Positions 37,882-47,809 are shown, counted from the stretch's first letter. The stretch: 64,000 bases of DNA from Onishia taeanensis (GCF_013349955.1 NZ_JABVXC010000001.1:541644-605643), one strand, 5' to 3'. Numbers and translations are program-made. Notes: generated by a model not told the origin, from the letters alone.

Positions 37882-38778
37882 TCAACCTCGAGGATGATGG
37901 TCAGCATGCAGCGTTTCCAGGCGAGCCTGGGCCACATGGGTATAGATCTGGGTCGTCGACAGGTCGCTATGACCCAGCAACAGCTGTACGACACGCAAGT
38001 TGGCCCCATGATTCAATAAATGCGTGGCGAAAGCATGCCGCAGGGTATGTGGCGACAGCGGCTTGCCGATACTGGCGGTGCGCGCATGCACCCTGACGCG
38101 ATGCCAGAAGGTCTGGCGAGTCATGAAGCCATCGCTGCGACCGGGGAACAAGGGGGGCCTGGTGATATCGCGCATCAGCGCACCCCGTCCGGCGCGCAGG
38201 TAGCGCTCGAGCCAGGCGATGGCCTCTTCGCCGAGCGGCACCAGCCGCTCCTTGTCGCCCTTCCCCAGCACCCGCACCACGCCCTGGCGCAGGTTGACCG
38301 CGTCGGTGGTCAGGCCCACCAGCTCCGACACCCTCAGGCCACCGGCATAAAGCACTTCGAGCATGGCGCGATCGCGCAGGCCGAGGGCGGTGTCGGTATC
38401 CGGCGCCTCGAGCAGCCGTTCGACCTCGTCCTCGTCGAGGGTACGAGGCAGACTTGGCCGGACCGGCGGCAGGCGCACCTCGGTCAGCGGGTCGGTATCG
38501 ATCAGGCCCTCGACCAGCGCCCAGCGGTAAAAACGGCGCAGGCTCGACAGCAATCGAGCGTTGGAGCGCAGCTGATAGCCGCCGTCACGGCGCGCATCGA
38601 ACCAGTCGGGCAAAGCCTGGGGATCGGGCTCAAGCAGCGATTCACTGCGCTCGGTCAGTCGCTCGGCCCAGGCGGCCAGATCATGGCGATAGGCGGCCAG
38701 GGTATTGTCGCTGGCACCCTGCTCCAGCCACAGAGCATCGAGGAAGCGCTCCTGCAAGGTCCCGGTGTGATCGCTCAT
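37882..38778 (-). CDS. xerD: Tyrosine recombinase XerD
   Basis: This 298-aa recombinase, the exact length of E. coli XerD, resolves chromosome dimers at dif with XerC under FtsK control. The catalytic residues are all visible: Arg149 (GGLRVSEL), Lys173, His244 and Arg247 (HTLRHAF), His270 (LGHSDL) and Tyr279 (TTQIYTHV). It is an intact core gene, not a mobile-element integrase, as shown by its dsbC neighbour and full family match. Confidence 0.96.
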   Translation of the reverse strand: MSDHTGTLQERFLDALWLEQGASDNTLAAYRHDLAAWAERLTERSESLLEPDPQALPDWFDARRDGGYQLRSNARLLSSLRRFYRWALVEGLIDTDPLTEVRLPPVRPSLPRTLDEDEVERLLEAPDTDTALGLRDRAMLEVLYAGGLRVSELVGLTTDAVNLRQGVVRVLGKGDKERLVPLGEEAIAWLERYLRAGRGALMRDITRPPLFPGRSDGFMTRQTFWHRVRVHARTASIGKPLSPHTLRHAFATHLLNHGANLRVVQLLLGHSDLSTTQIYTHVAQARLETLHADHHPRG

Positions 38779-38813
38779 TCAGCGCCCCATGCTATTGCCC
38801 CGCCCAGACACGA

Positions 38814-38850
38814 CGAAACCCCGCCCCGCGCAAGCGGTGACGGGGTTTCG
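38814..38850 (-). terminator. Terminator after rplS
   Basis: CGAAACCCCG and CGGGGTTTCG form a perfect 10-bp stem with a 17-nt GC-rich loop, 20 bp beyond the rplS stop. The T tract is short. Confidence 0.65.
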
Positions 38851-38869
38851 ACAGGAAGCATCTCCCGAC

Positions 38870-39226
38870 TTAGGAGAGCTTTTCCTTGATGCGTGCGGAC
38901 TTGCCGCTGCGCTCGCGGAGGTAGTACAGCTTGGCCTGGCGCACGTCACCACGACGCTTGACTTCGATGGAGTCGACCAGCGGGCTATAGGTCTGGAAGG
39001 TACGCTCGACGCCAACGCCGTGGGACACTTTGCGCACGGTGAAGGCGGAGTTCAGGCCGCGGTTGCGCTTGCCGATGACGACGCCTTCGAAGGCCTGCAG
39101 ACGCTCGCGGGTGCCTTCCTTGACCTTGACCTGGACGATAACGGTGTCGCCCGGGGCGAAGGCCGGAATTTCCTTGGCCATTTGCTCGGATTCGATCGCC
39201 TGGATCACGGAATTCTTGCTGCTCAT
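38870..39226 (-). CDS. rplS: 50S ribosomal protein L19
   Basis: The 118-aa protein matches L19 ([52 protein letters not shown]) at the interface of the ribosomal subunits. The start at 39226 has GAGGAGCTAGCA upstream. It is the last gene of rpsP-rimM-trmD-rplS. Confidence 0.96.
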   Translation of the reverse strand: MSSKNSVIQAIESEQMAKEIPAFAPGDTVIVQVKVKEGTRERLQAFEGVVIGKRNRGLNSAFTVRKVSHGVGVERTFQTYSPLVDSIEVKRRGDVRQAKLYYLRERSGKSARIKEKLS

Positions 39227-39360
39227 TGCTAGCTCCTCGATAACTTGTATCGCCTTCGGCTCGAGCCGTCGGCGGTGATCCCGACGCGAATCCTTGAGGA
39301 TGGCGCGGGAATCGCTCTGTGTATGACGCAGGGGCACGGCATGCATGCCTCAAGCCTTTT

Positions 39361-40137
39361 TCAGGAAGGCTCCTGCACCTCCGCCTTGCTGGCGTATTCC
39401 TCGATGAATTCATCGAGCAGTGCCTGCTGGTCAGTCGCCAGGGTCCTGCCTTCGAGCAGGTCAGGGCGTCTGAGCCAGGTGCGGCCCAATGACTGCTTCA
39501 GCCGCCAGCGGCGAATCGCCGCGTGGTTGCCGCTGAGCAGTACGTCCGGCACCCGTCGCCCGTCGATCTCGTCGGGGCGCGTATAGTGCGGGCAGTCCAG
39601 CAGGCCATCGTTGAAGGAATCTTCCTCCGCCGAGGCCTGATGACCCAGCACACCGGGCACCAGTCGGGCCAAGGCATCGACCATCACCATGGCGGGCAGT
39701 TCGCCGCCACTCAGTACGTAGTCGCCGATCGAGACTTCCTCGTCGATATCGGCTTCCACCACGCGCTCATCGATGCCTTCGTAGCGTCCAGCCACCACCA
39801 CCAGGGGGCCGCTGTCGGCCAGCGCCTGCACGCCCGCCTGATCCAGAGGTCGCCCCTGTGGCGACAGGTAGATCACTCGGGCCGGCCGGCCGGCACTGCT
39901 CTCGGCCGTTGCCCGCGCCTCATGGATGGCTTGGCGCAGGGTATCGACCTTCATCAACATGCCTGGTCCGCCCCCGTAGGGACGATCATCCACCGTGCGG
40001 TGGTTATCGGTTGCATAGTCCCGGGGATTCCAGAACTCGAGCTCCAGCAACCCCTGTCTGACCGCCCGTCCCGTCACCCCATACTGGGTGATGGCATCAA
40101 ACATCTCCGGGAACAGCGATACGACCCCAATCCACAC
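39361..40137 (-). CDS. trmD: tRNA (guanine-37 N1)-methyltransferase
   Basis: This 258-aa SPOUT enzyme methylates G37 of tRNAs with G36 and so prevents +1 frameshifting. Key segments are [43 protein letters not shown] and the knot region [16 protein letters not shown]. The start is GTG at 40137 (read M-WIGVVSLF), matching E. coli; it follows GGAAGA. An earlier GTG at 40200 is in frame but adds 21 residues with no family counterpart. Confidence 0.95.
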   Translation of the reverse strand: MWIGVVSLFPEMFDAITQYGVTGRAVRQGLLELEFWNPRDYATDNHRTVDDRPYGGGPGMLMKVDTLRQAIHEARATAESSAGRPARVIYLSPQGRPLDQAGVQALADSGPLVVVAGRYEGIDERVVEADIDEEVSIGDYVLSGGELPAMVMVDALARLVPGVLGHQASAEEDSFNDGLLDCPHYTRPDEIDGRRVPDVLLSGNHAAIRRWRLKQSLGRTWLRRPDLLEGRTLATDQQALLDEFIEEYASKAEVQEPS

Positions 40138-40167
40138 GGCGTTTCTTCCAGGCCTAGCTCCTCTAGA

Positions 40168-40181
40168 CTGCCCGCGGGCAG
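40168..40181. other. 14-bp palindrome in the rimM-trmD spacer
   Basis: CTGCCCGCGGGCAG is a perfect palindrome 31 bp upstream of the trmD start. It could fold in mRNA and modulate trmD, which in E. coli is translated far less than its ribosomal-protein neighbours; this role is speculative. Confidence 0.45.
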
Positions 40182-40209
40182 CGATCAAGGAGGGCGTCAC
40201 CAGGACGTC

Positions 40210-40746
40210 TTAAAATTCGGGATCCCAGTCCACCGTCATGCGACCGGCGGCAAGGTCCACCTCGAGCACCACTTCGTCGGGCAAAAAGGGCAGCAACCGC
40301 TCCTTGCCGTCGGCGTCCTTGACGACCATCACGTCGTTGGCGCCGGTCTCGAACAGGTAGGCCACACGTCCCAGGCTCTCGCCGTCCTGTGTGGTGACCT
40401 GGAGACCCTCCAGTTGGTGCCAGTAATACTCGCCCTCATCGAGCGGCGGCAGCGACTGCTTGGGCAGCAGGATCTCTGCGCCGGCCAGTTGCTCGGCCTG
40501 CTCGCGCGACGTCACCCCGTCCAGCTGGGCCACTAGGCCCTTGCCGTGCTGACGCCCCTGCGCCAGTTTCCGGTCGACCAGCTTGCCGTCGAGCCGCAAC
40601 TGCCACTCGGGGTAGTCGAGGATGCCGTCCATCGGGCTGGTGTATGAATACACCTTCAGCCAGCCCTTCACACCGTAGGTACTGGTCAGCTTGCCCAGCA
40701 CCACGTGCTGGTCACTGCCGGCGCCTGTCGTTGCGTCTTGGGTCAT
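40210..40746 (-). CDS. rimM: Ribosome maturation factor RimM
   Basis: This 178-aa protein assists 30S head assembly by binding S19. The RimM barrel (VVLGKLTSTYGVKGWLKV) and the PRC-barrel half (EGEYYWHQLEGLQV, VEL-type end MTVDWDPEF) are present. The ATG at 40746 has AGGTGG at proper spacing; alternatives 6 and 12 bases upstream are too close to it. Confidence 0.95.
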   Translation of the reverse strand: MTQDATTGAGSDQHVVLGKLTSTYGVKGWLKVYSYTSPMDGILDYPEWQLRLDGKLVDRKLAQGRQHGKGLVAQLDGVTSREQAEQLAGAEILLPKQSLPPLDEGEYYWHQLEGLQVTTQDGESLGRVAYLFETGANDVMVVKDADGKERLLPFLPDEVVLEVDLAAGRMTVDWDPEF

Positions 40747-40789
40747 GGCCATTACCACCTAGTGCCGTACTCGCGTCCGCAGATCAGGC

Positions 40790-41038
40790 TCAGGCCTGCT
40801 TGCGGGCTTCCTTGACCAGCTCGGCGACGCGCGCAGAGACCTGGGCACCCTGTTCCTGCCACTGGGCGATACGGTCCAGATCGATGCGCAGACGCTCTTC
40901 CTGGCCGCGAGCGACCGGGTTGAAGAAGCCGACGCGCTCGATGAAACGGCCGTCACGAGACTTGCGAGAATCGCTTACGGTCAGGTGGTAGAAGGGACGC
41001 TTCTTGGCGCCACCACGTGCCAGACGAATGGTAACCAT
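40790..41038 (-). CDS. rpsP: 30S ribosomal protein S16
   Basis: The 82-aa protein ([31 protein letters not shown]) is a complete S16 of E. coli length. It is first in rpsP-rimM-trmD-rplS, downstream of ffh as in E. coli. Confidence 0.97.
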   Translation of the reverse strand: MVTIRLARGGAKKRPFYHLTVSDSRKSRDGRFIERVGFFNPVARGQEERLRIDLDRIAQWQEQGAQVSARVAELVKEARKQA

Positions 41039-41173
41039 TGCGTTATCTGTCCTTCGGTTGGAGTTGCTGAAAATTGGTCTTCGGCCGCGCGCTGTCGCGC
41101 GGTCCTGCCACGAAGACGCGACATTCTACGGAAATCGATGCCTCTTGGGAACCTTTTGTGTACCAAGCGGCGA

Positions 41174-42592
41174 TCATCGCCGCGGCAGGCCACCCGGACC
41201 GCCCATACCGCCGGGGCCACCCATGCCGCCGGGACCGCCGGGGCCACCGCCGCCCATCATGCCCGACATGCCGCGCATCATCTTCTGCATGCCGCCTTTC
41301 TTGCCGACCTTCTTCATCATTTTCTGCATCTGCTTGTGCTGCTTCAGCAGGCGGTTGAGGTCGGGCACTTGCAGGCCGGCGCCCGCGGCGATGCGGCGCT
41401 TGCGCGACCCGTTGATGATCTCTGGACGACGGCGCTCCTTGGGTGTCATCGAGTTGATCAGCGACTCGAGCTTGCCGAACTCCTTCTCGGGCCCGGGGCC
41501 CTTGGCCATATCGGCCATCTGTCCCATGCCCGGCAGCTTGCCCATCAGGCCGCCCATGCCGCCCATCTTCTTGAGCTGCTGGAGCTGGTCGCGGAAGTCC
41601 TCGAGGTCGAAGCCGTCGCCCTTCTTGACCTTCTTGGCGAGCTTTTCGGCCTTGCCCTTGTCGACGGTGCGTTCAGCTTCCTCGATCAGCGACAGGACGT
41701 CGCCCATACCGAGAATGCGCGAGGCCACGCGATCCGGGTGGAAAGGCTCCAGGGCATCGACCTTCTCGCCCATGCCCATGAACTTGATCGGCTTGCCGGT
41801 GATATGACGCACCGACAGGGCGGCACCGCCGCGGGCGTCGCCATCTGCCTTGGTCAGGATCACGCCGGTCAGCGGCAGGGCCTCGTGGAAGGCCTTGGCG
41901 GTATTGGCGGCGTCCTGACCGGTCATGGCATCGACGACGAACAGGGTTTCCTGCGGTGCACAGGCACGGTGCAGGGCCTGGATTTCGTCCATCATGTCGG
42001 TGTCGACATGCAGGCGGCCGGCGGTGTCGACGATCACCACATCGTGAAACTGGATCTTGGCGTGCTTGAGGGCCGCCTCGGCGATCGCGACCGGCTGCTG
42101 GGAGGAGTCGGAGGGAAAGAAGTCGACGTCGACCTCACCGGCCAGCGTCTCGAGCTGGTCGATGGCCGCTGGGCGATAGACGTCGGCAGAGACCACCAAC
42201 ACTTTTTTCTTTTCCCGCTCGCGCAGGTACTTGGCCAGCTTGGCCACCGAGGTGGTCTTGCCCGCGCCCTGCAGGCCGGCCATCAGAATCACCGAAGGCG
42301 AGCCCTTGAGCGAGAGTCCCTCGACGCCATCGCCCATGATCGCCTCGAGCTCCTGCTGGACGATCTTGACGAACTGTTGGCCAGGCGAGAGGCTCTTCGA
42401 GACCTCCTGGCCAACGGCGCGCTCGCGCACCCGGTCGATGAACGCCTTGACCACCGGCAGCGCAACATCGGCCTCCAGCAGTGCACGGCGCACCTCGCGC
42501 AGGGTGTCCTTGATATTGTCTTCGGTCAGCTTGGCCTGACCGCTGATGGACTTCAGCGTCTTCGATAAACGCTCTGTCAAACTATCGAACAT
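41174..42592 (-). CDS. ffh: Signal recognition particle protein Ffh
   Basis: This 472-aa GTPase binds 4.5S RNA and signal sequences. The N domain (MFDSLTERLSKTLKSISG), GLQGAGKTT (106-114), DTAGR and TKADG mark the NG domain. The C-terminal M domain is methionine-rich, and the tail beyond residue 447 is a Gly/Pro/Met run of GGPGG and GGMGGP units. Start at 42592 fits the family. It lies upstream of rpsP and divergent from the CcsA-like gene. Confidence 0.97.
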   Translation of the reverse strand: MFDSLTERLSKTLKSISGQAKLTEDNIKDTLREVRRALLEADVALPVVKAFIDRVRERAVGQEVSKSLSPGQQFVKIVQQELEAIMGDGVEGLSLKGSPSVILMAGLQGAGKTTSVAKLAKYLREREKKKVLVVSADVYRPAAIDQLETLAGEVDVDFFPSDSSQQPVAIAEAALKHAKIQFHDVVIVDTAGRLHVDTDMMDEIQALHRACAPQETLFVVDAMTGQDAANTAKAFHEALPLTGVILTKADGDARGGAALSVRHITGKPIKFMGMGEKVDALEPFHPDRVASRILGMGDVLSLIEEAERTVDKGKAEKLAKKVKKGDGFDLEDFRDQLQQLKKMGGMGGLMGKLPGMGQMADMAKGPGPEKEFGKLESLINSMTPKERRRPEIINGSRKRRIAAGAGLQVPDLNRLLKQHKQMQKMMKKVGKKGGMQKMMRGMSGMMGGGGPGGPGGMGGPGGMGGPGGLPRR

Positions 42593-42800
42593 GGGGCCCT
42601 CCGGCAGGGATGCCTGGCTTTGGGCGGCGATTATACGCCTTCCCGCCGCCAGTCTCCATGCGCCAGCCTCTCGAACCAGGCATCGCAGAGAACAGTACTC
42701 CGGCGCCCGGCTGGGCGCGACCGGGGGGATTCGGTATAGTGACCCCTCCTTGAATTTCCACTCGCGAGACGCCGCTGTCGACGGCGATGGACAGCAACCG

Positions 42801-43595
42801 ATGCAGGCGCTTCCTTTTGCTCTTCTGGCCATAGCCTTCTACCTGGGCGCTGCCTCCTGGCAGGCACTGACCCTCTTGCGTCGCGCCCCTCAGCGTCCGA
42901 AGCTGGTGCGCAGCCTCGGCACCCTGGCGCTGGCCTTCCACGGGCTGGTGATTGCCGTGGTGATCCGCGAGACCGGCGGCCTCTGGCTTGGCCTGTCACC
43001 GAGCCTGGTGATGGTCAGCGCGCTGGTCACGGCGCTCTTGATGCTGGTCAGCCTGGCCAAGCCGGTGCTCAATGCCGCCGTCGGCGTCTTCCCTGTCGCG
43101 GCGCTGACCCTGGTGACGGCCGTGGCCTGGCCGGGCGGCGAGCATCAGGGACATATCACGCCAGGCATTGCCCTGCACGCCATCAGCTCAGCCCTGGCCT
43201 TTGCGCTGCTGGCGATCGCGGCCGTGCAGTCCATGCTGCTGGCCTGGCAGAATCAGGCCCTGCGCCACCACCACATCAGCGGCATCGTTCAGACCCTGCC
43301 GCCACTCACCACCATGGAGCGGGTGCTGTTCGAGCTGATCTGGGCCGGCATGATCCTGCTGACCCTGGCTATCGCCAGCGGCTTCCTGTTCGTCGACAAC
43401 CTGTTTGCTCAGCACCTGGTTCACAAGACCGTACTCTCGCTGGCCGCCTGGGTGATCTTTGCCGCTCTTCTCATCGGCCATCACTGGCTGGGCTGGCGCG
43501 GACTAAAGGCGGTACGCTGGACCCTGGGCGGCGGCGCCTTGCTGCTGCTGGCCTACTTCGGCACCAAGTTCGCCGTCGAGGTGATCTTCTCTTGA
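42801..43595 (+). CDS. CcsA/YpjD-type cytochrome c assembly family membrane protein
   Basis: This 264-aa protein has about eight TM segments and the family histidines (ITPGIALHAISSALAFALL, FAQHLVHKTVLSL, IGHHWLGWRG). It is homologous to E. coli YpjD, which like this gene lies between ffh and a CorB-type gene. The CcsA fold suggests haem handling, but no function is established for YpjD. The ATG at 42801 follows weak ribosome-site sequence; the frame opens earlier, over the divergent promoter region, without conserved character. Confidence 0.88.
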   Translation: MQALPFALLAIAFYLGAASWQALTLLRRAPQRPKLVRSLGTLALAFHGLVIAVVIRETGGLWLGLSPSLVMVSALVTALLMLVSLAKPVLNAAVGVFPVAALTLVTAVAWPGGEHQGHITPGIALHAISSALAFALLAIAAVQSMLLAWQNQALRHHHISGIVQTLPPLTTMERVLFELIWAGMILLTLAIASGFLFVDNLFAQHLVHKTVLSLAAWVIFAALLIGHHWLGWRGLKAVRWTLGGGALLLLAYFGTKFAVEVIFS

Positions 43596-43686
43596 AGCCG
43601 ACCGCCCGGGATGCCTGCCGCGCCTTGACAGCCTCTGGGGGAATCCCTACAAACATGCCTGACCTGTCTTCGAGGACCTTCTCATC

Positions 43687-44970
43687 TTGAGTGACGATTT
43701 CCCGCTAGGACTACTGTTCGGCCTGCTATTCTTGCTCGTCTGCCTGTCGGCGTTCTTCTCGAGCTCCGAGACCGGCATGATGTCGATCAACCGTTACCGT
43801 GTTAGCCACCAGGCCAATAGCGGCGATCGTCCTGCCAAGCGCGTGCTTCGCCTGCTGGCCAGGCCCGACCGGCTGATCGGCGTCATCCTGATTGGCAACA
43901 ACCTGGTCAACAACCTGGCGGCGGCCCTGGCCACGGTGCTGGCCATTCACTACTTCGGCGAAGTCACCGGTCCGGCCATTGCCCCGCTGATCCTGACCAT
44001 CGTGATCCTGATCTTCGCCGAGGTCGGCCCCAAGACCTACGCGGCCATCAAGCCCGAGCGTATCGCCTACCCGGCATCCGTGGCGCTCGAGCCGCTACTC
44101 AAGGTGCTCTACCCGCTGGTATGGCTAGTCAATACCATCTCCAACGGCCTGCTGCGCCTGATCGGCGTCAAGAGCCTGACCGGCAACGGCGACCATCTGA
44201 CCCGAGATGAGCTGCGCACCGTGGTCCACGAAGCCGGCACCATGATTCCCCGCCGCCACCAGGCGATGCTGCTGTCGATCCTCGACCTTGAAAACGTCAC
44301 CGTGAACGACATCATGGTGCCCCGCCACGAGGTGGTCGGTATCGACCTCGAAGATGAACTCGAGAGTATCCTGGCGCAGATCCGCACCAGCCAGCATACC
44401 CGGGTACCGGTGTTCAAAGGCGACATCAACAACATCATCGGCATGTTGCACCTGCGCAACGCGGCGCGCTTCCTGTCCAAGGACGAGGTCACCAAGGCCG
44501 CCATCGTTCAGGAAGCACGGGAGCCCTACTTCATCCCCGAGTCGACGCCGCTGCACACGCAATTGCTCAACTTTCAGCAGCAGAAACGGCGCACCGGCAT
44601 CGTGGTCGATGAGTACGGCGACGTGGAAGGCCTGGTCACGCTGGAGGATATCCTCGAGGAGATCGTCGGCGAGTTCACCACCGACATGGCAGGCATGCAT
44701 CAGGAAATGCACCTCCAGGATGATGGCAGCTACGTGATCGAGGGTACCGCCAATATCCGCGAACTCAACAAGTCACTGGGCTGGCAGCTGCCCACCGACG
44801 GTCCTAAAACCCTCAACGGCCTAATCCTCGAGCACCTCGAGTCTTTCCCCGAAGGCCCCACCTGCCTGCAGGTCGGCAACGTGCGCATGGAAATCATCGA
44901 GGTCAAGGACAAGGTCATCACCTCGGCGCGCTGCTGGCAGCACGTGCGCCGGGCCGCCCGCCAGGAGTGA
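43687..44970 (+). CDS. CNNM/CBS-domain transporter, CorB/HlyC-CorC family
   Basis: This 427-aa protein has an N-terminal CNNM/DUF21 membrane domain with four hydrophobic segments (SAFFSSSETGMMSINRYR, LIGNNLVNNLAAALATV, IFAEVGPKTYAA), a CBS pair (IMVPRHEVVGIDLED, GIVVDEYGDVEGLVTLEDI) and a CorC-HlyC C-terminal domain. Relatives take part in magnesium or cobalt transport. The start is TTG at 43687 with GAGGA upstream. Position after the YpjD homologue matches E. coli ypjD-yfjD. Confidence 0.92.
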   Translation: MSDDFPLGLLFGLLFLLVCLSAFFSSSETGMMSINRYRVSHQANSGDRPAKRVLRLLARPDRLIGVILIGNNLVNNLAAALATVLAIHYFGEVTGPAIAPLILTIVILIFAEVGPKTYAAIKPERIAYPASVALEPLLKVLYPLVWLVNTISNGLLRLIGVKSLTGNGDHLTRDELRTVVHEAGTMIPRRHQAMLLSILDLENVTVNDIMVPRHEVVGIDLEDELESILAQIRTSQHTRVPVFKGDINNIIGMLHLRNAARFLSKDEVTKAAIVQEAREPYFIPESTPLHTQLLNFQQQKRRTGIVVDEYGDVEGLVTLEDILEEIVGEFTTDMAGMHQEMHLQDDGSYVIEGTANIRELNKSLGWQLPTDGPKTLNGLILEHLESFPEGPTCLQVGNVRMEIIEVKDKVITSARCWQHVRRAARQE

Positions 44971-45117
44971 CGACAGGCCATGGGGGCTAGCGCTCAAGGT
45001 CCCGGCCTGCCCCTTCCCGGTACCGCGCATCAATGATGCCTTCGGCCCCCTACCGGTTCGATGAGTCAACTACGCAAGCAGTGATCTCATCAAGTCGCCC
45101 CCAGGCAAGCCGTACCC

Positions 45118-45158
45118 AAGCAAAGCGCCGCGCTGACTGACAGCGCGGCGCTTTGCTT
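45118..45158. terminator. Bidirectional hairpin with an 18-bp perfect stem
   Basis: AAGCAAAGCGCCGCGCTG pairs completely with 45141-45158 around ACTGA. It lies between the convergent CorB-type gene and the MFS-PlsC gene and probably ends both. Confidence 0.75.
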
Positions 45159-45230
45159 GGTGTCTAGGAAGGGTCTAGGAGGGGCAAGGCGTCGTACGAA
45201 GGACAACGGAGGGCCCCATGATGGGAGGCA

Positions 45231-47198
45231 TCATTCGCCCGCGCCGTCGCGAGCGGGCGCCTTCCCGCCGGGCGTGATCCAGGCGTCGGCCTCTTGCTTC
45301 AGCGCCTTCACGCGGGCCGCGAGCTCCCCACGACGAGCCTGAGCGGGCGGCACCGGCTCACCGAACACCAGTGCCACCCGCGCCTGAAAGCGGCGTGGCA
45401 ACCGGGTCAGCGCCGGGCCATCGCGGTTAGAGGTCCAGGATCCCCATAGCCCGGCCAGCCCCGCCGGCACCACCGGCACCGGATTGCGAGCGAGAATCAG
45501 GTCGAGGCCTCGGCGAAAAGACTGCATCTCGCCATCCCGGGTCAGCCGGCCCTCGGGAAAGACCATCACCACCTCGCCGTGGCGCAGCGCCTGGCTGACT
45601 TGATCGAGGGTCCGCCGCAGGCCGCCCGGGTCACTGCGCTCAGAGTCCACTGGAATCGCCCCCACCAGCCGGAAAAGCCAGTTCAGCCAGGGCGATTCGT
45701 AGATCGGCCGGTCCATCAGGAAGCGCAGCGGCCGTGGACAGGCACCACCAATCACCAGCGCGTCCATGAAGCTGACGTGATTGCAGACCACCAGGGCTGC
45801 ACCGCTCGCCGGCACATGGTGACGACCGCGCAGGCGCAGCCGGTAGATCAACGCGACCAGCACGAACACCAGCAGGCGCAGCACCGGCCGCGGACGACGC
45901 ACGATCATCGCCACCCCAACCGCCAGCGCGACGCCCCCGAGGCTTGCCACGAAGCTTTGCAGATCGAGCCCCAGCACTGACAGCATCAGCCAGCCGTAGC
46001 CCGCGGCCGCCACCATCAGCAGCGCATTGCAGATGTTATTGGCGGCAATAATCCGCCCGCGCTGTGCTTCGTGGCTGCCCAATTGCAGGAGCGTATAGAG
46101 AGGCACGATGTAGATACCGCCGCCCAGGCCGACCAGCATCAATCCCCCCAGCATGCGCCAGACCCTGGGGTCATCGAACAGCACCGTCAGCGGCTGGCCC
46201 ATGGTCGAGGCACTATCCACACCGGCCAGCAGTAGACTGGCTGCACCGATCACAAGCGCCCCCAGCGGCACCAGGCCGAGTTCCAAACGCCCGCCCGACA
46301 GCTTGGCACAGGCCAGGGCCCCGGCACCAAAGCCGCAGGCGAAGGCCACTAGCAGCACGCTCAGCATCACCTCGCCGCCGCCCGCCACCGCTCGCGCCCA
46401 GGCAGGCAGCTGAGTCAGAAAGCTCGCGCCCAGGAACCAGAAAACGCTGATCGCCAGAATCGCCGACCACAGCACTGGCGAATGTACACCGCCGCGCAGC
46501 ACCTCGAGCAGGCTGGCCAGGGGGCGAAAACGCAGCCGACCTCGCTTGGCCGAGCGCGTGGCGGCGCCTGTAGCGGAGCCACCGGTTGAAGGCTGCGCAC
46601 TGGCAACCGGCGGCACTGCCAGGCTAGCGCCCCACCCCAATAGAGCGACGCCGATCAGGGTTCCCATGATCGCCGGGCGCGACAGCGTATCGGGAAGCGC
46701 CGCCAGCACCCCGGCCAGCAACGCACCGGCAAGAATCGCCGCGAAGGTACCGATATGAACCCAGGCATTGCCGCGCCCCAGCTCGTAGGACGGCAAATAC
46801 TGAGGCAGGATGGCGAACTTGACGGCCCCGAACAGCGCCGACTGCAGGCCCATCAGCCCCAGGAGGACGAAAAGCGCCACTAGGTTCTGGTACCAGACGG
46901 CCATCGCCGCCAGCGACATCAGCACGCATTCGACAAACTTCAGCAGTCGCACCAGCCGGCGTTTGTCGACGCGGTCGGCCAGCTCCCCACCCCAGGCGGA
47001 AAACAGCAGAAACGGCAGGATGAACAGCCCCGCTGCCAGATTGATGGCTAACCCCAGGTCCCAGCCAAGACGCGGCACGGCGACAAAGGTCAGCATCAAC
47101 AGCAGGATGTTGCGGAAAAGATTATCGTTGAAGGCACCCAGCGCCTGCACCCAGAAAAGGGGTGCGAAGCGACGCTGGGTCAGCAGGCCAGGGCTCAC
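45231..47198 (-). CDS. MFS transporter fused to a PlsC acyltransferase (LplT-Aas-like)
   Basis: Residues about 1-430 form a 12-TM MFS domain (FWVQALGAFNDNLFRN, GGELADRVDKRRLVR) akin to the lysophospholipid flippase LplT. Residues about 450-655 form a PlsC/LPLAT domain with NHVSFMD (His474, Asp479) and FPEGRLT. The pair suggests import of lysophospholipid and re-acylation at the inner membrane, as E. coli does with LplT plus Aas. The AMP-binding domain of Aas is missing, so the acyl donor is unclear. The start is GTG, overlapping the tetR stop (GTGA). Confidence 0.88.
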   Translation of the reverse strand: MSPGLLTQRRFAPLFWVQALGAFNDNLFRNILLLMLTFVAVPRLGWDLGLAINLAAGLFILPFLLFSAWGGELADRVDKRRLVRLLKFVECVLMSLAAMAVWYQNLVALFVLLGLMGLQSALFGAVKFAILPQYLPSYELGRGNAWVHIGTFAAILAGALLAGVLAALPDTLSRPAIMGTLIGVALLGWGASLAVPPVASAQPSTGGSATGAATRSAKRGRLRFRPLASLLEVLRGGVHSPVLWSAILAISVFWFLGASFLTQLPAWARAVAGGGEVMLSVLLVAFACGFGAGALACAKLSGGRLELGLVPLGALVIGAASLLLAGVDSASTMGQPLTVLFDDPRVWRMLGGLMLVGLGGGIYIVPLYTLLQLGSHEAQRGRIIAANNICNALLMVAAAGYGWLMLSVLGLDLQSFVASLGGVALAVGVAMIVRRPRPVLRLLVFVLVALIYRLRLRGRHHVPASGAALVVCNHVSFMDALVIGGACPRPLRFLMDRPIYESPWLNWLFRLVGAIPVDSERSDPGGLRRTLDQVSQALRHGEVVMVFPEGRLTRDGEMQSFRRGLDLILARNPVPVVPAGLAGLWGSWTSNRDGPALTRLPRRFQARVALVFGEPVPPAQARRGELAARVKALKQEADAWITPGGKAPARDGAGE

Positions 47199-47809
47199 AC
47201 GCTGCCCGGAAGGTGTCGTAGCCCGTTAAGCAAGGTCGTGAGCAGCTGGTCGATCAACTCCCCGACCTCCAGCGGCTGACCCTGCCAGTAGCCCAGACGC
47301 TCGTTGAGGCCAAGCTGCACCAGCCCATGGACGCTGCCCCACAAAGTGCGCGCCAGGCGACGGGCTTCTGGATCATCGATCGCCGGCTGGAACTCCTTTA
47401 GGGTGGCCTCGACTCGCACGAAAAGCGCCTCGATCATGTCGTTCTGACGCTGATCGAGCTCACCTTCCTGGGCCAGCGGGTAATCGAACAGCAGTTGCCA
47501 GCGAAAAGGCGCCGCCTTGGCGAAATGCCAGTAGGCCGTGGCCAGGCCCGTCAGCCGTGCCTGGGGACCGCCGTCATCAAGCCCCTCGATGGCACCGCGC
47601 AGATGGGCCAGGGTTTCGATATTGACGTGCTGAAGGAGGTTGTTGAAGCTGCCGTAGAGCTTCAGCAGGGTGCTGGGAGCGCAGCCGACCTCGCGGGCCA
47701 GCGCTCGCAGCGACAGCGTATGTACGGGGTGCTCTTTGAGCCAGGCATCGCAAGCTGCCATGACCTGAGCATGCAACGCCTCGGGCGCGTGCTGTCTGGG
47801 ACGTGCCAT
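47195..47809 (-). CDS. TetR-family regulator
   Basis: This 204-aa protein has an N-terminal TetR helix-turn-helix (LSLRALAREVGCAPSTLLKLYG) and a ligand-binding domain with YWHFAKAAPFRWQLLFDY and LWGSVHGLVQLGL, the WHG-type C-terminal domain. It precedes and overlaps the MFS-PlsC gene, so it probably controls the pair, perhaps in response to a lipid. The ATG at 47809 follows GAGGATGC. Confidence 0.88.
   Translation of the reverse strand: MARPRQHAPEALHAQVMAACDAWLKEHPVHTLSLRALAREVGCAPSTLLKLYGSFNNLLQHVNIETLAHLRGAIEGLDDGGPQARLTGLATAYWHFAKAAPFRWQLLFDYPLAQEGELDQRQNDMIEALFVRVEATLKEFQPAIDDPEARRLARTLWGSVHGLVQLGLNERLGYWQGQPLEVGELIDQLLTTLLNGLRHLPGSV

Noticed and set aside
37882..38778. Mobile-element integrase
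   Set aside because: The recombinase is a full-length XerD in the conserved xerD-dsbC context, with no attachment site or cargo nearby.
40985..42568. 527-codon plus-strand frame opposite ffh
   Set aside because: It is a mirror of the long ffh gene with Leu/His-rich composition and no ribosome site.
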